A stretch of 21,026 nt of DNA, from the NCBI GenBank assembly GCA_964542055.1, contig CAZITB010000041.1:1-21026 (forward strand), written 5' to 3'. The stretch is from CAZITB01 sp964542055 (GTDB lineage: Bacteria; Planctomycetota; Phycisphaerae; Sedimentisphaerales; CAMDDF01). Made by a program: the position numbers and the translations under genes. A model generated the notes under the pieces. It was given only the letters and a program-made list of their open reading frames with translations. It was not told the DNA's origin and searched no databases. The stretch's first letter is position 1. Every line of letters begins with the position of its first letter. Shown in pieces: positions 8,022 through 15,059 of the stretch.

Positions 8022-9053
8022 ATGAAGAAATTTAAATTAATGGTTGCTATTGCAATACTCGCAAATTCGACAGTTTTTGCTGAAGATCCTTCCCCAGTAA
8101 CTCACTGGGATTTTCAGGCTGTCCATGCAGACGGGAGTAGTTCTTTCGATGATTCCGGTCCCTTTCAGGTTGTTTTGGAAGGTATCTTGTTGAATAATCC
8201 AGAAGAATGGCTTGATCCAACCCCGGACCCAACGGTTGCGGAGTGGTTTATGGGAGGTGAGTGGGAAATCTTTGTTCAGGGTGAAGGTGACGATCATGCC
8301 GGAACAGCCTGCTGGATGGGACAAAATTACAAAAACGGTCCGGGTGATCACAGTTATACCAACGAAGAGTGGTTGTCTGAAATTTGCAGATTGAATCGTG
8401 ACCCCGATACTGGCTATGTCTTCAGGGCTGGAGACAGAATTCGTATTACCGGCACCTATCTTTTTTATGCCGGAAAACTGAATATTAATGAGAATCATGA
8501 AATCGATGATTTTTATGATTTCAAGGTTGAACTTGTCAAACCTGCAGTGGGTCTGCCACAACCTGAAGAAATACAGATCAGTGATTTAAAAAATCCTGAC
8601 AATACGGAAATCTTTGATCCTACCCGTATGACTGGGGGAGAATATTATCAGGCACGTTTGGTTCGCATTGAAGATGTCAATGTGATTGATCCTGAACATT
8701 GGGGGCCTGATAGCACAATAACGATCCAGGATTCTAACGGATTAACTTTTCCGGTTGAACTTTGTATTGGAGCAGGCATTTCAAAATATTCTTGCCCAAC
8801 TGGTCAAATTGATGTCATAGGGATAATGGACCAGAAGGCGCCAGGATACCCGCCGAATCCTACAAAGGGATATCGCTTATTGGTACTGAACTATGATGGT
8901 AATGGACTTGTTCTTGGCGACACACACAATGCACGAGGCAATCTGCCTGGCGACATTAATAAGGACTATATAGTCAATCTGGGAGATTTTGCTGAACTTG
9001 CTGCTAATTGGCTTGAAAACAGAGCAGGATTGTACGGATGCGTAGAAGAATAA
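8022..9053 (+). CDS. Exported protein with dockerin-like C-terminal tail, function unknown
   Basis: A 343-residue Sec-exported protein: signal peptide at 1-20 (KKFKLMVAIAILANSTVFA), then an acidic, aromatic-rich body and a C-terminal Ca-loop module at 310-331 (GDINKDYIVNLGDF, then A-x-N-W-L). In the loop D311, N313, D315, V318 and D322 are in the pattern of one dockerin/EF-hand repeat; the second repeat of true cellulosomal dockerins is absent. The body contains two similar stretches ending in V-x-G-x-M/Y around residues 143-150 (RIRITGTYLFYAGKL) and 267-272 (IDVIGIMDQ), which suggests OB-fold-like beta barrels, but I do not recognise the family with certainty. SD GGAG at 8009-8012. It has its own promoter and is followed by a strong terminator. 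It may be surface-attached via the tail (inference). Confidence 0.8.
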   Translation: MKKFKLMVAIAILANSTVFAEDPSPVTHWDFQAVHADGSSSFDDSGPFQVVLEGILLNNPEEWLDPTPDPTVAEWFMGGEWEIFVQGEGDDHAGTACWMGQNYKNGPGDHSYTNEEWLSEICRLNRDPDTGYVFRAGDRIRITGTYLFYAGKLNINENHEIDDFYDFKVELVKPAVGLPQPEEIQISDLKNPDNTEIFDPTRMTGGEYYQARLVRIEDVNVIDPEHWGPDSTITIQDSNGLTFPVELCIGAGISKYSCPTGQIDVIGIMDQKAPGYPPNPTKGYRLLVLNYDGNGLVLGDTHNARGNLPGDINKDYIVNLGDFAELAANWLENRAGLYGCVEE

Positions 9054-9075
9054 GAATCTTGAATAAATATAGCAC

Positions 9076-9116
9076 AAGAACCTGAAGCAATGAAATGCCG
9101 GTTTCAGGTTCTTTTT
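9076..9116 (+). terminator. Strong Rho-independent terminator after the dockerin-tailed gene
   Basis: AAGAACCTGAA (9076-9086) pairs perfectly with TTCAGGTTCTT (9103-9113), 11 bp, loop of 16 bases, followed directly by a T5 run (9112-9116). It ends only 16 bases before the ATG of the pilin-like gene, leaving little room for a separate promoter. Confidence 0.85.
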
Positions 9117-9132
9117 GCTTGTATGGTCAAAT

Positions 9133-9783
9133 ATGAAAAAAGGATTTACACTGATTGAATTATTAGTCGTTATCGCAATCCTTGGATTGTTGATGTCCAT
9201 TCTTTTGCCTTCACTTTCAAAAGCAAAAGAACAAGCAAAAATAGTTGCCGTCAATGCAGAACTACGACAAATCGGCATCTGCCTTGAAATGTATATGGAA
9301 GACAACAATGGTGAGCATCCACCAACACGCAAAGATTGTAGTGCAGGTTGGGCTGATCACCAGTTGCCGCCGGAACTTGTTGAGGGAGGCTATCTGCCGT
9401 CGCCGGATTCAAGCAGTGGAATGTCAGCAGGAATTGAAGACCGCTACAATCGAGGGCAAACATATAAGTATTGGGCTGTTGGAGAACTTTATCAAAACGG
9501 TAGATTTATGCCATGGAAAAAGGCAGTACTCTACATTCCTGAAGGATTCCCCAATCTGGAAGGAACTCCTGAAACTGATATCAAACATGATGACCCGATA
9601 AATTCTCCGGTGACATGGATCATTTACAGCCAGGGCCCCAAATTTGATGAGTGGGAGGTGCTCAAGGAGCTCAATGGCCCCGTAGCCAAAAGAGTATGGT
9701 ATGATCAAAAAAAAAGAAAAGGAATTATTACAAGACTCAGATTAAAAGGAAAAATCTATGAACATATCGGCTCATTCAAATAG
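9133..9783 (+). CDS. Prepilin-like (type II secretion pseudopilin) protein
   Basis: A 216-residue protein starting MKKGFTLIELLVVIAIL, a class III prepilin signal: cleavage is expected after G4, with methylated F5 and the invariant Glu at mature position 5 (E9), then a hydrophobic helix to about residue 25 and the amphipathic SLSKAKEQAK helix. The rest is a soluble domain with WIIYSQGPKFDEW near the C-terminus, as in planctomycete stand-alone 'type II secretion system protein' genes. ATG 9133 is chosen because the prepilin signal begins there; no good SD is seen. Its last 26 bases overlap the metal-binding lipoprotein gene, so it belongs to the ABC transporter operon. Its job in that operon is unknown; no pilus assembly genes are near. 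Confidence 0.85.
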   Translation: MKKGFTLIELLVVIAILGLLMSILLPSLSKAKEQAKIVAVNAELRQIGICLEMYMEDNNGEHPPTRKDCSAGWADHQLPPELVEGGYLPSPDSSSGMSAGIEDRYNRGQTYKYWAVGELYQNGRFMPWKKAVLYIPEGFPNLEGTPETDIKHDDPINSPVTWIIYSQGPKFDEWEVLKELNGPVAKRVWYDQKKRKGIITRLRLKGKIYEHIGSFK

Positions 9784-10624
9784 AATTATATCTTGCGTAA
9801 AAACCATCTTTGTTGTTTCGTTGGTTAGTTGTATTGTCTCAGGATGTAAAAACAAGCAGCCTGATGTTCCGCAACCCGAGATCGCCGTATCAAACTCTTA
9901 CCTGAATGCAGCAGTAAAAGACCTCTGCGGTATTCAGGAAAATGTATTTGATCTTGTACCGCCGGGAATGTGTCCCGGTCATTTCGATATTTCGCCTTCG
10001 CAGGTAAATACCCTTTGCAATTGTAAAATTCTTTTTATCTTCGATTTCCAGAAGAATATTGAAAAAGCTGTCCCGCGAATAAAACAACGAGGCCTGAAGG
10101 TACGCCAAGTCAGATCTTCAGCGGGTATGTGCATTCCGGATACTTATCTGACCACTGCCAGAGAGGTAGCAAAGGCTCTTTCGGAACAACGCCCTTTACA
10201 AAAAACCATCTACGAATCGAGACTAAGTGAGATTGAAAAGCGTCTGGATATTTTAAGCCGGGATATAGCTGATCGTGTAAAATCATCTCACTTGCACGGT
10301 ACAAAGGTAATTGCCTCGAAGCATCAGGAAGAGTTTATAAAATGGCTTGGGCTCGATTGCGTTTCAACGTTTGCCGGCCGTGATGAAATCACACCTGCAC
10401 AAATTGATCGAAGTCTCCAGTCCGCCAGAGAGCACAAAATAAAACTTGTTATCGCAAATAAGCAAGAAGGAACGGCAATGGCCCAAACCCTTGCAGACCA
10501 TTTGAATGTAAAATTTGTTGTATTCAATAATTTCCCCGGCGAACATGCTGAAGATGCAACAGCACCACAGTATGACCAGATGGTACTTGAAAATGTCAAT
10601 CTTTTAGTTGAAGCAATGAACTAA
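9758..10624 (+). CDS. Metal (Zn/Mn-type) ABC transporter substrate-binding lipoprotein, atypical
   Basis: A 288-residue solute-binding lipoprotein of the ZnuA/TroA type (cluster A-I). The signal ends in the lipobox VSGC (27-30). The family pattern is visible: IAVSNSYLNAAVKDL (42-56) as first strand and helix, VPPGMCPGHFDISPSQ (67-82) with metal ligand H75 in the place of the PHDYEPTPSD motif, a long linking helix (about 133-175), and ASKHQEEFIKWLG (186-198) with ligand H189. The family's second motif DPHxWLDP is missing; SAGMCIPDTY (121-130) stands in its place, with C125 and D128. The usual final acidic ligand is also not obvious. AAAGGA upstream supports ATG 9758. It overlaps the pilin-like gene by 26 bases and the ATPase gene by one base. 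It delivers a metal to the following ABC transporter; which metal is open. Confidence 0.82.
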   Translation: MNISAHSNRIISCVKTIFVVSLVSCIVSGCKNKQPDVPQPEIAVSNSYLNAAVKDLCGIQENVFDLVPPGMCPGHFDISPSQVNTLCNCKILFIFDFQKNIEKAVPRIKQRGLKVRQVRSSAGMCIPDTYLTTAREVAKALSEQRPLQKTIYESRLSEIEKRLDILSRDIADRVKSSHLHGTKVIASKHQEEFIKWLGLDCVSTFAGRDEITPAQIDRSLQSAREHKIKLVIANKQEGTAMAQTLADHLNVKFVVFNNFPGEHAEDATAPQYDQMVLENVNLLVEAMN

Positions 10625-11427
10625 TGTCAGCGATAACATTGGAATTAAATTCGATAAAAGTTTTTCGTTCAGGACGGCTGATATTAGATGTCGATAACCT
10701 GAATATCGGCGCGGGCCAATTTATCAATATCATAGGTACAAATGGTGCCGGTAAAACAACCTTGTTCAAAGTTCTGTGCGGACTTATAAAGCCTTCATCG
10801 GGACAGGTCTTTTTTGATCGGATTGCCGTCAATGCTCTTTCGCCATGGAAACGGACGAACCTGAAAAAGCAAATCGGTTATATTCCCCAATCGGCTCAAT
10901 ACAATGGACAATTACCCTTTACTGTACGAGAAGTTGTTGCGATGGGCAGGACAAGTGCAAAACCTTTATTTTCATCGCTGACAAGAGCAGACCTCGATAT
11001 GGCCGATCAATGGATCGACAGGGTAGGTCTTTACCAGTTAAAGAATCAAACTTTTCGGACCTTATCCGGCGGCGAGCAGCAGAAAGTTTTAATCGCCAGA
11101 GCAATGGTTCAAAATCCAAAAATTCTTATGCTTGATGAACCGACATCGAATCTTGACTTCCACTGGAAAGGTAAAATCTCTCGCCTGGTCAAAGATCTCC
11201 AGTTGCAAATGAATCTGACTGTGCTTATGATCTCTCATGAGCTCGCTTCGATCCCTTTAGAAACAGACCGTACCATTTTACTTGACAAAGGCAGAATTAT
11301 CGCTGACGGCAGCAGTGAACATATTCTGACCTCCGATAAGATAGCGCAGGTTTATAAATGCAAGATCAATCTCTGCGAAATAGACGGCCACAAATACATT
11401 ATTAATCAGGAAATAACGACAGTATAA
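10624..11427 (+). CDS. Metal ABC transporter ATP-binding protein (ZnuC/TroB type)
   Basis: A 267-residue ABC ATPase with every motif present: Walker A GTNGAGKTT (38-46), Q-loop Q89 in YIPQS, signature LSGGEQQKV (147-155), Walker B ILMLDEP (167-173) and switch His H205 in MISHE. Length and the C-terminal segment fit the cluster of zinc/manganese importers. Its ATG overlaps the stop codon of the binding lipoprotein (TAATG), and the permease begins right after its stop, so the three are translationally coupled. It powers uptake through the adjacent membrane protein. Confidence 0.92.
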   Translation: MSAITLELNSIKVFRSGRLILDVDNLNIGAGQFINIIGTNGAGKTTLFKVLCGLIKPSSGQVFFDRIAVNALSPWKRTNLKKQIGYIPQSAQYNGQLPFTVREVVAMGRTSAKPLFSSLTRADLDMADQWIDRVGLYQLKNQTFRTLSGGEQQKVLIARAMVQNPKILMLDEPTSNLDFHWKGKISRLVKDLQLQMNLTVLMISHELASIPLETDRTILLDKGRIIADGSSEHILTSDKIAQVYKCKINLCEIDGHKYIINQEITTV

Positions 11428-11428
11428 A

Positions 11429-12238
11429 ATGGACTCTTTTTTTTATTTAGTTATTATCGCCGGAGCCATTGCCGGAGCGAGTACCGGTTTTCTCGGTGTC
11501 TATATTGTAGGTATGCGTATGCCTTTCATAGGAACATGCATTTCACATGCAGCTATGGCGGGAACCATATTTTCATACCTTCTTGGAATAAATCCCGCTG
11601 TAGGTGCAATTACGGTCTCGGTAATTGCCGCGATGTCGCTGGCTGCGATCCCTCCGGAAAAATCGAGGCTTGATACAAATGTAGGATTGGCGATCCTATT
11701 TTCATTCCTTCTGGGATTAACCTTTTTAGGGATAGGCCTGATGGAAGACAGCCGTTCGGAGGTCTTAAGTCTGCTTTGGGGCAGTATTCTTTTTGTTCAG
11801 AAAAAATCCGTTCTGGCAATCGCATTCATTGCCCTGCTGGTGGGCTGCTTTTCGCTTCTGTTCAACAAGGAAATGAAAGTTCTTCTCTTTAGCCGCTCAA
11901 TAGCATCTGCGACCGGCGTTCACGAAGGATTGGTTTACTGTATTTTCCTTGCGCTTTGCGGTCTGACCATATCGGTAAATCTCCCCATCATCGGCGGACT
12001 CATGATATTTAGCCTGATAACCAACCCCGCTGCCGCTGCATACCAGATATGCCGGGGCCATAAAGCTGTTGTAATCACTGCAACACTGTTTGGCGTTTTA
12101 TCAACAGTACTGGGATTTCTCGCCTCTCTCTGGCTGGACCTCCCTACCGGGGCATGCATAGTGCTTGTAAGTACGATTATATTTGCTCTATCATCGATTG
12201 CCAGGATGACAAAACAGAAATTAACCTGCAAAAACTGA
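11429..12238 (+). CDS. Metal ABC transporter permease (ZnuB/TroC type)
   Basis: A 269-residue, strongly hydrophobic protein with about eight membrane helices. ABC-3 family features: GASTGFLGVYIVGMRMPFIGTC near the N-terminus (shortened here in mind to GFLGVYIVGMRMPFIG), SHAAMAG (the conserved S-H-A-x-x-x-G), LLWGSILF in the middle and PIIGGLMIFSLITNPAAAA near residue 190, the conserved transport-pathway helix. It lies 1 base after the ATPase gene and closes the operon. With the lipoprotein and ATPase it forms an importer for a divalent metal. Confidence 0.9.
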   Translation: MDSFFYLVIIAGAIAGASTGFLGVYIVGMRMPFIGTCISHAAMAGTIFSYLLGINPAVGAITVSVIAAMSLAAIPPEKSRLDTNVGLAILFSFLLGLTFLGIGLMEDSRSEVLSLLWGSILFVQKKSVLAIAFIALLVGCFSLLFNKEMKVLLFSRSIASATGVHEGLVYCIFLALCGLTISVNLPIIGGLMIFSLITNPAAAAYQICRGHKAVVITATLFGVLSTVLGFLASLWLDLPTGACIVLVSTIIFALSSIARMTKQKLTCKN

Positions 12239-12311
12239 ATATTGGCATTAGGATTCAGCTTTACAGTTCACATATCTCTTAAGTTACCGGCGGCAGTGGT
12301 CATATATAAAA

Positions 12312-12329
12312 CTTTTTTTTTAAAAAAAG
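12312..12329. other. Palindromic T9-A7 tract between the ABC operon and the radical SAM gene
   Basis: CTTTTTTTTTAAAAAAAG is an AT palindrome 74 bases after the permease stop. A GC-rich stretch (CCGGCGGCAG, about 12288-12297) precedes it but forms no stable hairpin, so it is at best a weak terminator. No clear promoter is seen before the next gene, although GATACAAT (12368-12375) could be a -10. Confidence 0.3.
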
Positions 12330-12407
12330 CCTGTTACTTTCGAGCCGAGGCATTAAAATAAAGATATGATACAATTTTAATGTCCTTAAAATCAGTGGGG
12401 AATGATT

Positions 12408-13985
12408 ATGAACACAAAATTGAAAATTCTGCTTGTCAACCCTGAAGTTCCCGATACCTTCTGGAGTTTAAAACACGCATTGAACTTCGTTTCAAAAAGA
12501 TCACTGCTGCCGCCGTTGGGCCTTTTGACGGTTGCGTCAATGCTCCCTGAATCATTTGAAAAAAAGATGGTCGATCTAAACATTACCACCCTTCGCAACA
12601 AAGATATTCTCTGGGCCGACTACGTATTCATCTCGGCAATGGTTATCCAGAAAAAATCCGTCGATCAGGTAATCGAACGCTGCCGCAAGCTCAACGTCAA
12701 AATAGTTGCCGGCGGTCCGCTGTTTACATCGTTCCCCGAAGCATATCTAAACGTTGACCATCTCGTCCTCAAAGAGGCCGAGGTCACCCTGCCGGTGTTT
12801 TTAAACGACCTCGAAAATGGCACTCCCCAGCCATATTACACGACAAGGGAAAAACCTGACCTCCAAAAGACCCCCGTCCCACAGTGGGACCTGATTAATA
12901 TGAAAAAGTACGCACTGATGGGTATCCAGTATTCACGGGGCTGTCCGTTCGATTGTGATTTCTGCGACATTACCACACTCTTTGGACGCAAGGTCCGCAC
13001 AAAGACCGTTGACCAGATAATCGATGAACTGCAAAGTCTTTATGACCATAAATGGCGTGGTGACGTCTTTTTCGTAGATGACAATTTCATCGGAAAACGC
13101 AGCCAGCTGAAAAATGAACTGCTTCCGGCGATCACTAAATGGCAGGCCCAAAGAAACCACCCGTTCATCTTTAATACTCAGGTATCCATTGACCTGGTCG
13201 ATGATGAGCAGCTTATGACCATGATGGTCAAGGCCGGTTTCGATAGCGTATTTGTCGGCGTCGAATCTCCCAACGATACAAGCCTTTCAGAATGCAACAA
13301 GACCCAAAACACCGGGCGCGACATCGTTGCCGCTATCAAAAAGATGCAGACATTCGGAATGCAGGTCCAGGCCGGCTTTATCGTCGGCTTCGACAGCGAC
13401 AGTCCGGGTGTCTTTGAAAAAATGATAACCCTGATCCAGGACAGCGGCGTGGTAACTGCGATGGTCGGGCTGCTGAACGCCCCGCGCGGAACAAAACTCT
13501 ACAAGAAGTTAATGACCGAAAAACGGCTTACCGATCCGCCCACCGGCGACAACATGGACTGCACCATGAATTTCGTTCCCAAAATGGATATGCACGAACT
13601 GCTCGGCGGCTACCAGAAAGTACTAAACACCATCTACTCACAGAAATACTATTACAGGCGCATCAAAACGTTCCTCGAGAACTACAACTTCGCCGAGGCC
13701 ACACCGCTGAAAGTCCGCCTTTGCGGTATCAAAGCATGTTTCAAGTCAATGCTGCGGATAGGCCTGATGGAAAAGGGAAAATTCCATTACTGGCGGCTGA
13801 TGTTCTGGGCAGCCAGAAAGCCCAAAAGACTGCCATGGGCCGTCCGATTTTCGATATATGGATACCACTTCCGCAAAATGTTAAAAAGCATCGATCCCCA
13901 CATGAAAGAACTGGCAATGTCCACAAACAAAGCAAAAAGCAACATCGCCGAAAGCGAAGAAATAAAGGTCAACCCCATCTCGTAG
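12408..13985 (+). CDS. B12-binding-domain radical SAM protein (DUF4070; hopanoid C-2 methylase-like)
   Basis: A 525-residue protein. Residues about 5-150 form a cobalamin-binding-like Rossmann domain (KILLVNPEVPDTFW; LPPLGLLTVASMLP; VFISAMVIQKKS; KIVAGGPLFTSFPEAY) that lacks the D-x-H-x-x-G motif. The radical SAM core follows: CPFDCDFC at 179-186 gives the 4Fe-4S cysteines C179, C183 and C186, with GRKVRTKTVDQIIDEL and VFFVDDNFIGKR just after. The C-terminal ~150 residues match DUF4070. This order and wording resemble HpnP, which methylates hopanoids at C-2 with B12 and SAM, but several relatives have other or unknown substrates and no hopanoid genes are near. ATG 12408 is preferred to ATG 12402 because GGGGA (12397-12401) is then 6 bases upstream. 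Its stop codon lies inside the first repeat unit of the next region. Confidence 0.85.
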   Translation: MNTKLKILLVNPEVPDTFWSLKHALNFVSKRSLLPPLGLLTVASMLPESFEKKMVDLNITTLRNKDILWADYVFISAMVIQKKSVDQVIERCRKLNVKIVAGGPLFTSFPEAYLNVDHLVLKEAEVTLPVFLNDLENGTPQPYYTTREKPDLQKTPVPQWDLINMKKYALMGIQYSRGCPFDCDFCDITTLFGRKVRTKTVDQIIDELQSLYDHKWRGDVFFVDDNFIGKRSQLKNELLPAITKWQAQRNHPFIFNTQVSIDLVDDEQLMTMMVKAGFDSVFVGVESPNDTSLSECNKTQNTGRDIVAAIKKMQTFGMQVQAGFIVGFDSDSPGVFEKMITLIQDSGVVTAMVGLLNAPRGTKLYKKLMTEKRLTDPPTGDNMDCTMNFVPKMDMHELLGGYQKVLNTIYSQKYYYRRIKTFLENYNFAEATPLKVRLCGIKACFKSMLRIGLMEKGKFHYWRLMFWAARKPKRLPWAVRFSIYGYHFRKMLKSIDPHMKELAMSTNKAKSNIAESEEIKVNPIS

Positions 13986-14320
13986 GGGCTGTTCGCAAGC
14001 TGCCCGAATAAAACCTAAAACCCACGGGGTGATTGATTGACGCAGATGGACTTTACCTGAGCCTGTCCCGAAGCGCCCAGCGCAAGCGACCCGAATAGCA
14101 GCTCTATTGCTTTTAGCGGAAGCCGTGCGGCGGGAGCCGCCGAATAAGAAGCAGCTCAATCGCCCAAGCGATGAGATAGGAATCAAAATAAATGGTTCAC
14201 CTCTCGTAGGCGCTGTTTCGCGAACAACGCGAATAGAAACGATATGTGTCTAAACTTCTTGTCACGGCAGCGCAGAGCGCAAGCGACCCGAACAAAACCT
14301 AAAACCCACAGGGTGATTGA
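13979..14320. repeat. Cluster of imperfect direct repeats behind the radical SAM gene
   Basis: Two modules repeat. Module A, beginning CTCGTAGG and ending CGAATAnAAAC, occurs at 13979-14014 and 14203-14240. Module B, beginning CGCAAGC and ending GGGTGATTGA, occurs at 13994-14036 and 14278-14320 with 39 of 43 positions identical. The core CGCAAGCGACCCGAATA recurs alone at 14081-14097, and a looser form with the hairpin GCGGC-GGGA-GCCGC at 14127-14146. The first copy of A includes the last codon and stop of the radical SAM gene. No protein-coding frame is credible here. Confidence 0.75.
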
Positions 14321-14383
14321 CTATTAACTATTAACCATTTACTACTAACTATTAACTACTGACTACTGACTATTAACTATTTT
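14321..14383. repeat. Heptanucleotide tandem array, nine units of CTATTAA
   Basis: Nine consecutive 7-base units: CTATTAA occurs four times, CTACTGA twice, and CTACTAA, CCATTTA and CTATTTT once each. The register never slips over 63 bases. Every plus-strand unit carries TAA, TGA or TAG in some frame, so it is not coding. It follows module B directly (GGGTGATTGA then CTATTAA). Confidence 0.85.
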
Positions 14384-14400
14384 CTTTTGACGCAGAAATG

Positions 14401-14426
14401 TCATTCCTGCGGAGGCAGGAATCCAG
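14401..14426. repeat. Palindromic dispersed-type repeat
   Basis: ATTCCTGC (14403-14410), loop GGAG, GCAGGAAT (14415-14422), flanked by TC and CCAG. The form TCATTCCTGC...GCAGGAATCCAG is a dispersed palindromic repeat known from many bacterial genomes. Only one copy is in this window. Confidence 0.6.
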
Positions 14427-14460
14427 ACCCCATATCAGACACTGACGGTCTGCGACCGCA

Positions 14461-14487
14461 CACAGATTACACCGATGACACGGATTT
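14461..14487. repeat. 'CACAGATTACAC..GACACGGATT' dispersed word
   Basis: This is the reverse-oriented form of the ATCCGTGT/ATCTGTGTAA words also found at 16411-16430, 16498-16529, 16723-16745 and 16784-16813. Such words recur between genes in many planctomycete and other genomes (recollection, not searched). Confidence 0.5.
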
Positions 14488-14532
14488 TGTTTTTCCGCAT
14501 GGGTATTGCACCCTAAAACCTTACTTGCTCTA

Positions 14533-15057
14533 TTAACGAATTTTCTCACGTTTATTATCCAGTCGCTTCTTAATTGCCGCAGAGATAGAACTTAGATTTG
14601 TAGCGATTTGTTTGCCATATTTTTTTCGATCCTCTGGAGATAAAGCTCCCGAAAAATTTTCTAAGAGCGGTGTAAGGACATCACAAAATTCATCTGCTTC
14701 ATTAGGTTTCTTGTTGCCGAAGTATTCTCGGTGTTCTTTTAAAAGGTAAATGAAATCTTGAACATCAGTACCATCCCTTTGACTGAATACTTGAGCATCA
14801 AAAGAATCAGTTAGATTATTATTAATTCCTGCCAATCTAGACGGGGTAAATGCTGGTCCATACTTCTTCATCGAATCTAACGCTTTTTTACAAGAGGATT
14901 GGATATTTGAAAGTTCTGAAGCTTGTCTGTGGTCAACCATCTGGGCTCTGACCCTCTTTGCTTCATCAGCAGAACTCTTTGCTTTTGATGCTTGATCATA
15001 TGCAATATAAGCTCCGATTATTGATGCCATTGCGCTAATGATTGTTAATGCTTCCAT
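14533..15057 (-). CDS. Membrane-anchored protein of unknown function, paired with YfbU
   Basis: A 174-residue protein with one N-terminal membrane helix (ALTIISAMASIIGAYIAYDQ, 3-22) and no signal cleavage site, followed by a charged helical stretch (23-60, SKAKSSADEAKRVRAQ and on) likely to form a coiled coil, and a mostly helical soluble domain. By the positive-inside rule the soluble part should face the cytoplasm. I do not recognise the family. It starts 2 bases after the YfbU-family stop codon, so the two are almost certainly translated from one message and may work together. The frame and GC content match its upstream neighbours. Confidence 0.72.
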   Translation of the reverse strand: MEALTIISAMASIIGAYIAYDQASKAKSSADEAKRVRAQMVDHRQASELSNIQSSCKKALDSMKKYGPAFTPSRLAGINNNLTDSFDAQVFSQRDGTDVQDFIYLLKEHREYFGNKKPNEADEFCDVLTPLLENFSGALSPEDRKKYGKQIATNLSSISAAIKKRLDNKREKIR

Positions 15058-15059
15058 TT

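Larger units (their letters stand above)
13986..14532. other. Repeat-filled gap between the radical SAM gene and the minus-strand gene trio
   Basis: No gene is supported in these 547 bases. They hold, in order, the direct-repeat modules, the heptanucleotide array, the palindromic ATTCCTGC repeat and a CACAGATTACAC word. The two flanking genes point at each other, and no classical terminator is seen. Confidence 0.6.

Noticed and set aside
8037..8561. Long minus-strand open frame (174 codons) inside the dockerin-tailed gene
   Set aside because: It overlaps completely a gene with signal peptide, SD, promoter and terminator; its product has no motif and no SD.
8877..9332. 151-codon minus-strand frame across the end of the dockerin-tailed gene and the pilin-like gene
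   Set aside because: Runs through the strong terminator and two well-supported genes on the other strand.
14321..14383. Heptanucleotide array considered as a CRISPR or iteron array
   Set aside because: Units are 7 bases without spacers, so it is a simple tandem repeat, not CRISPR; no rep gene is near.
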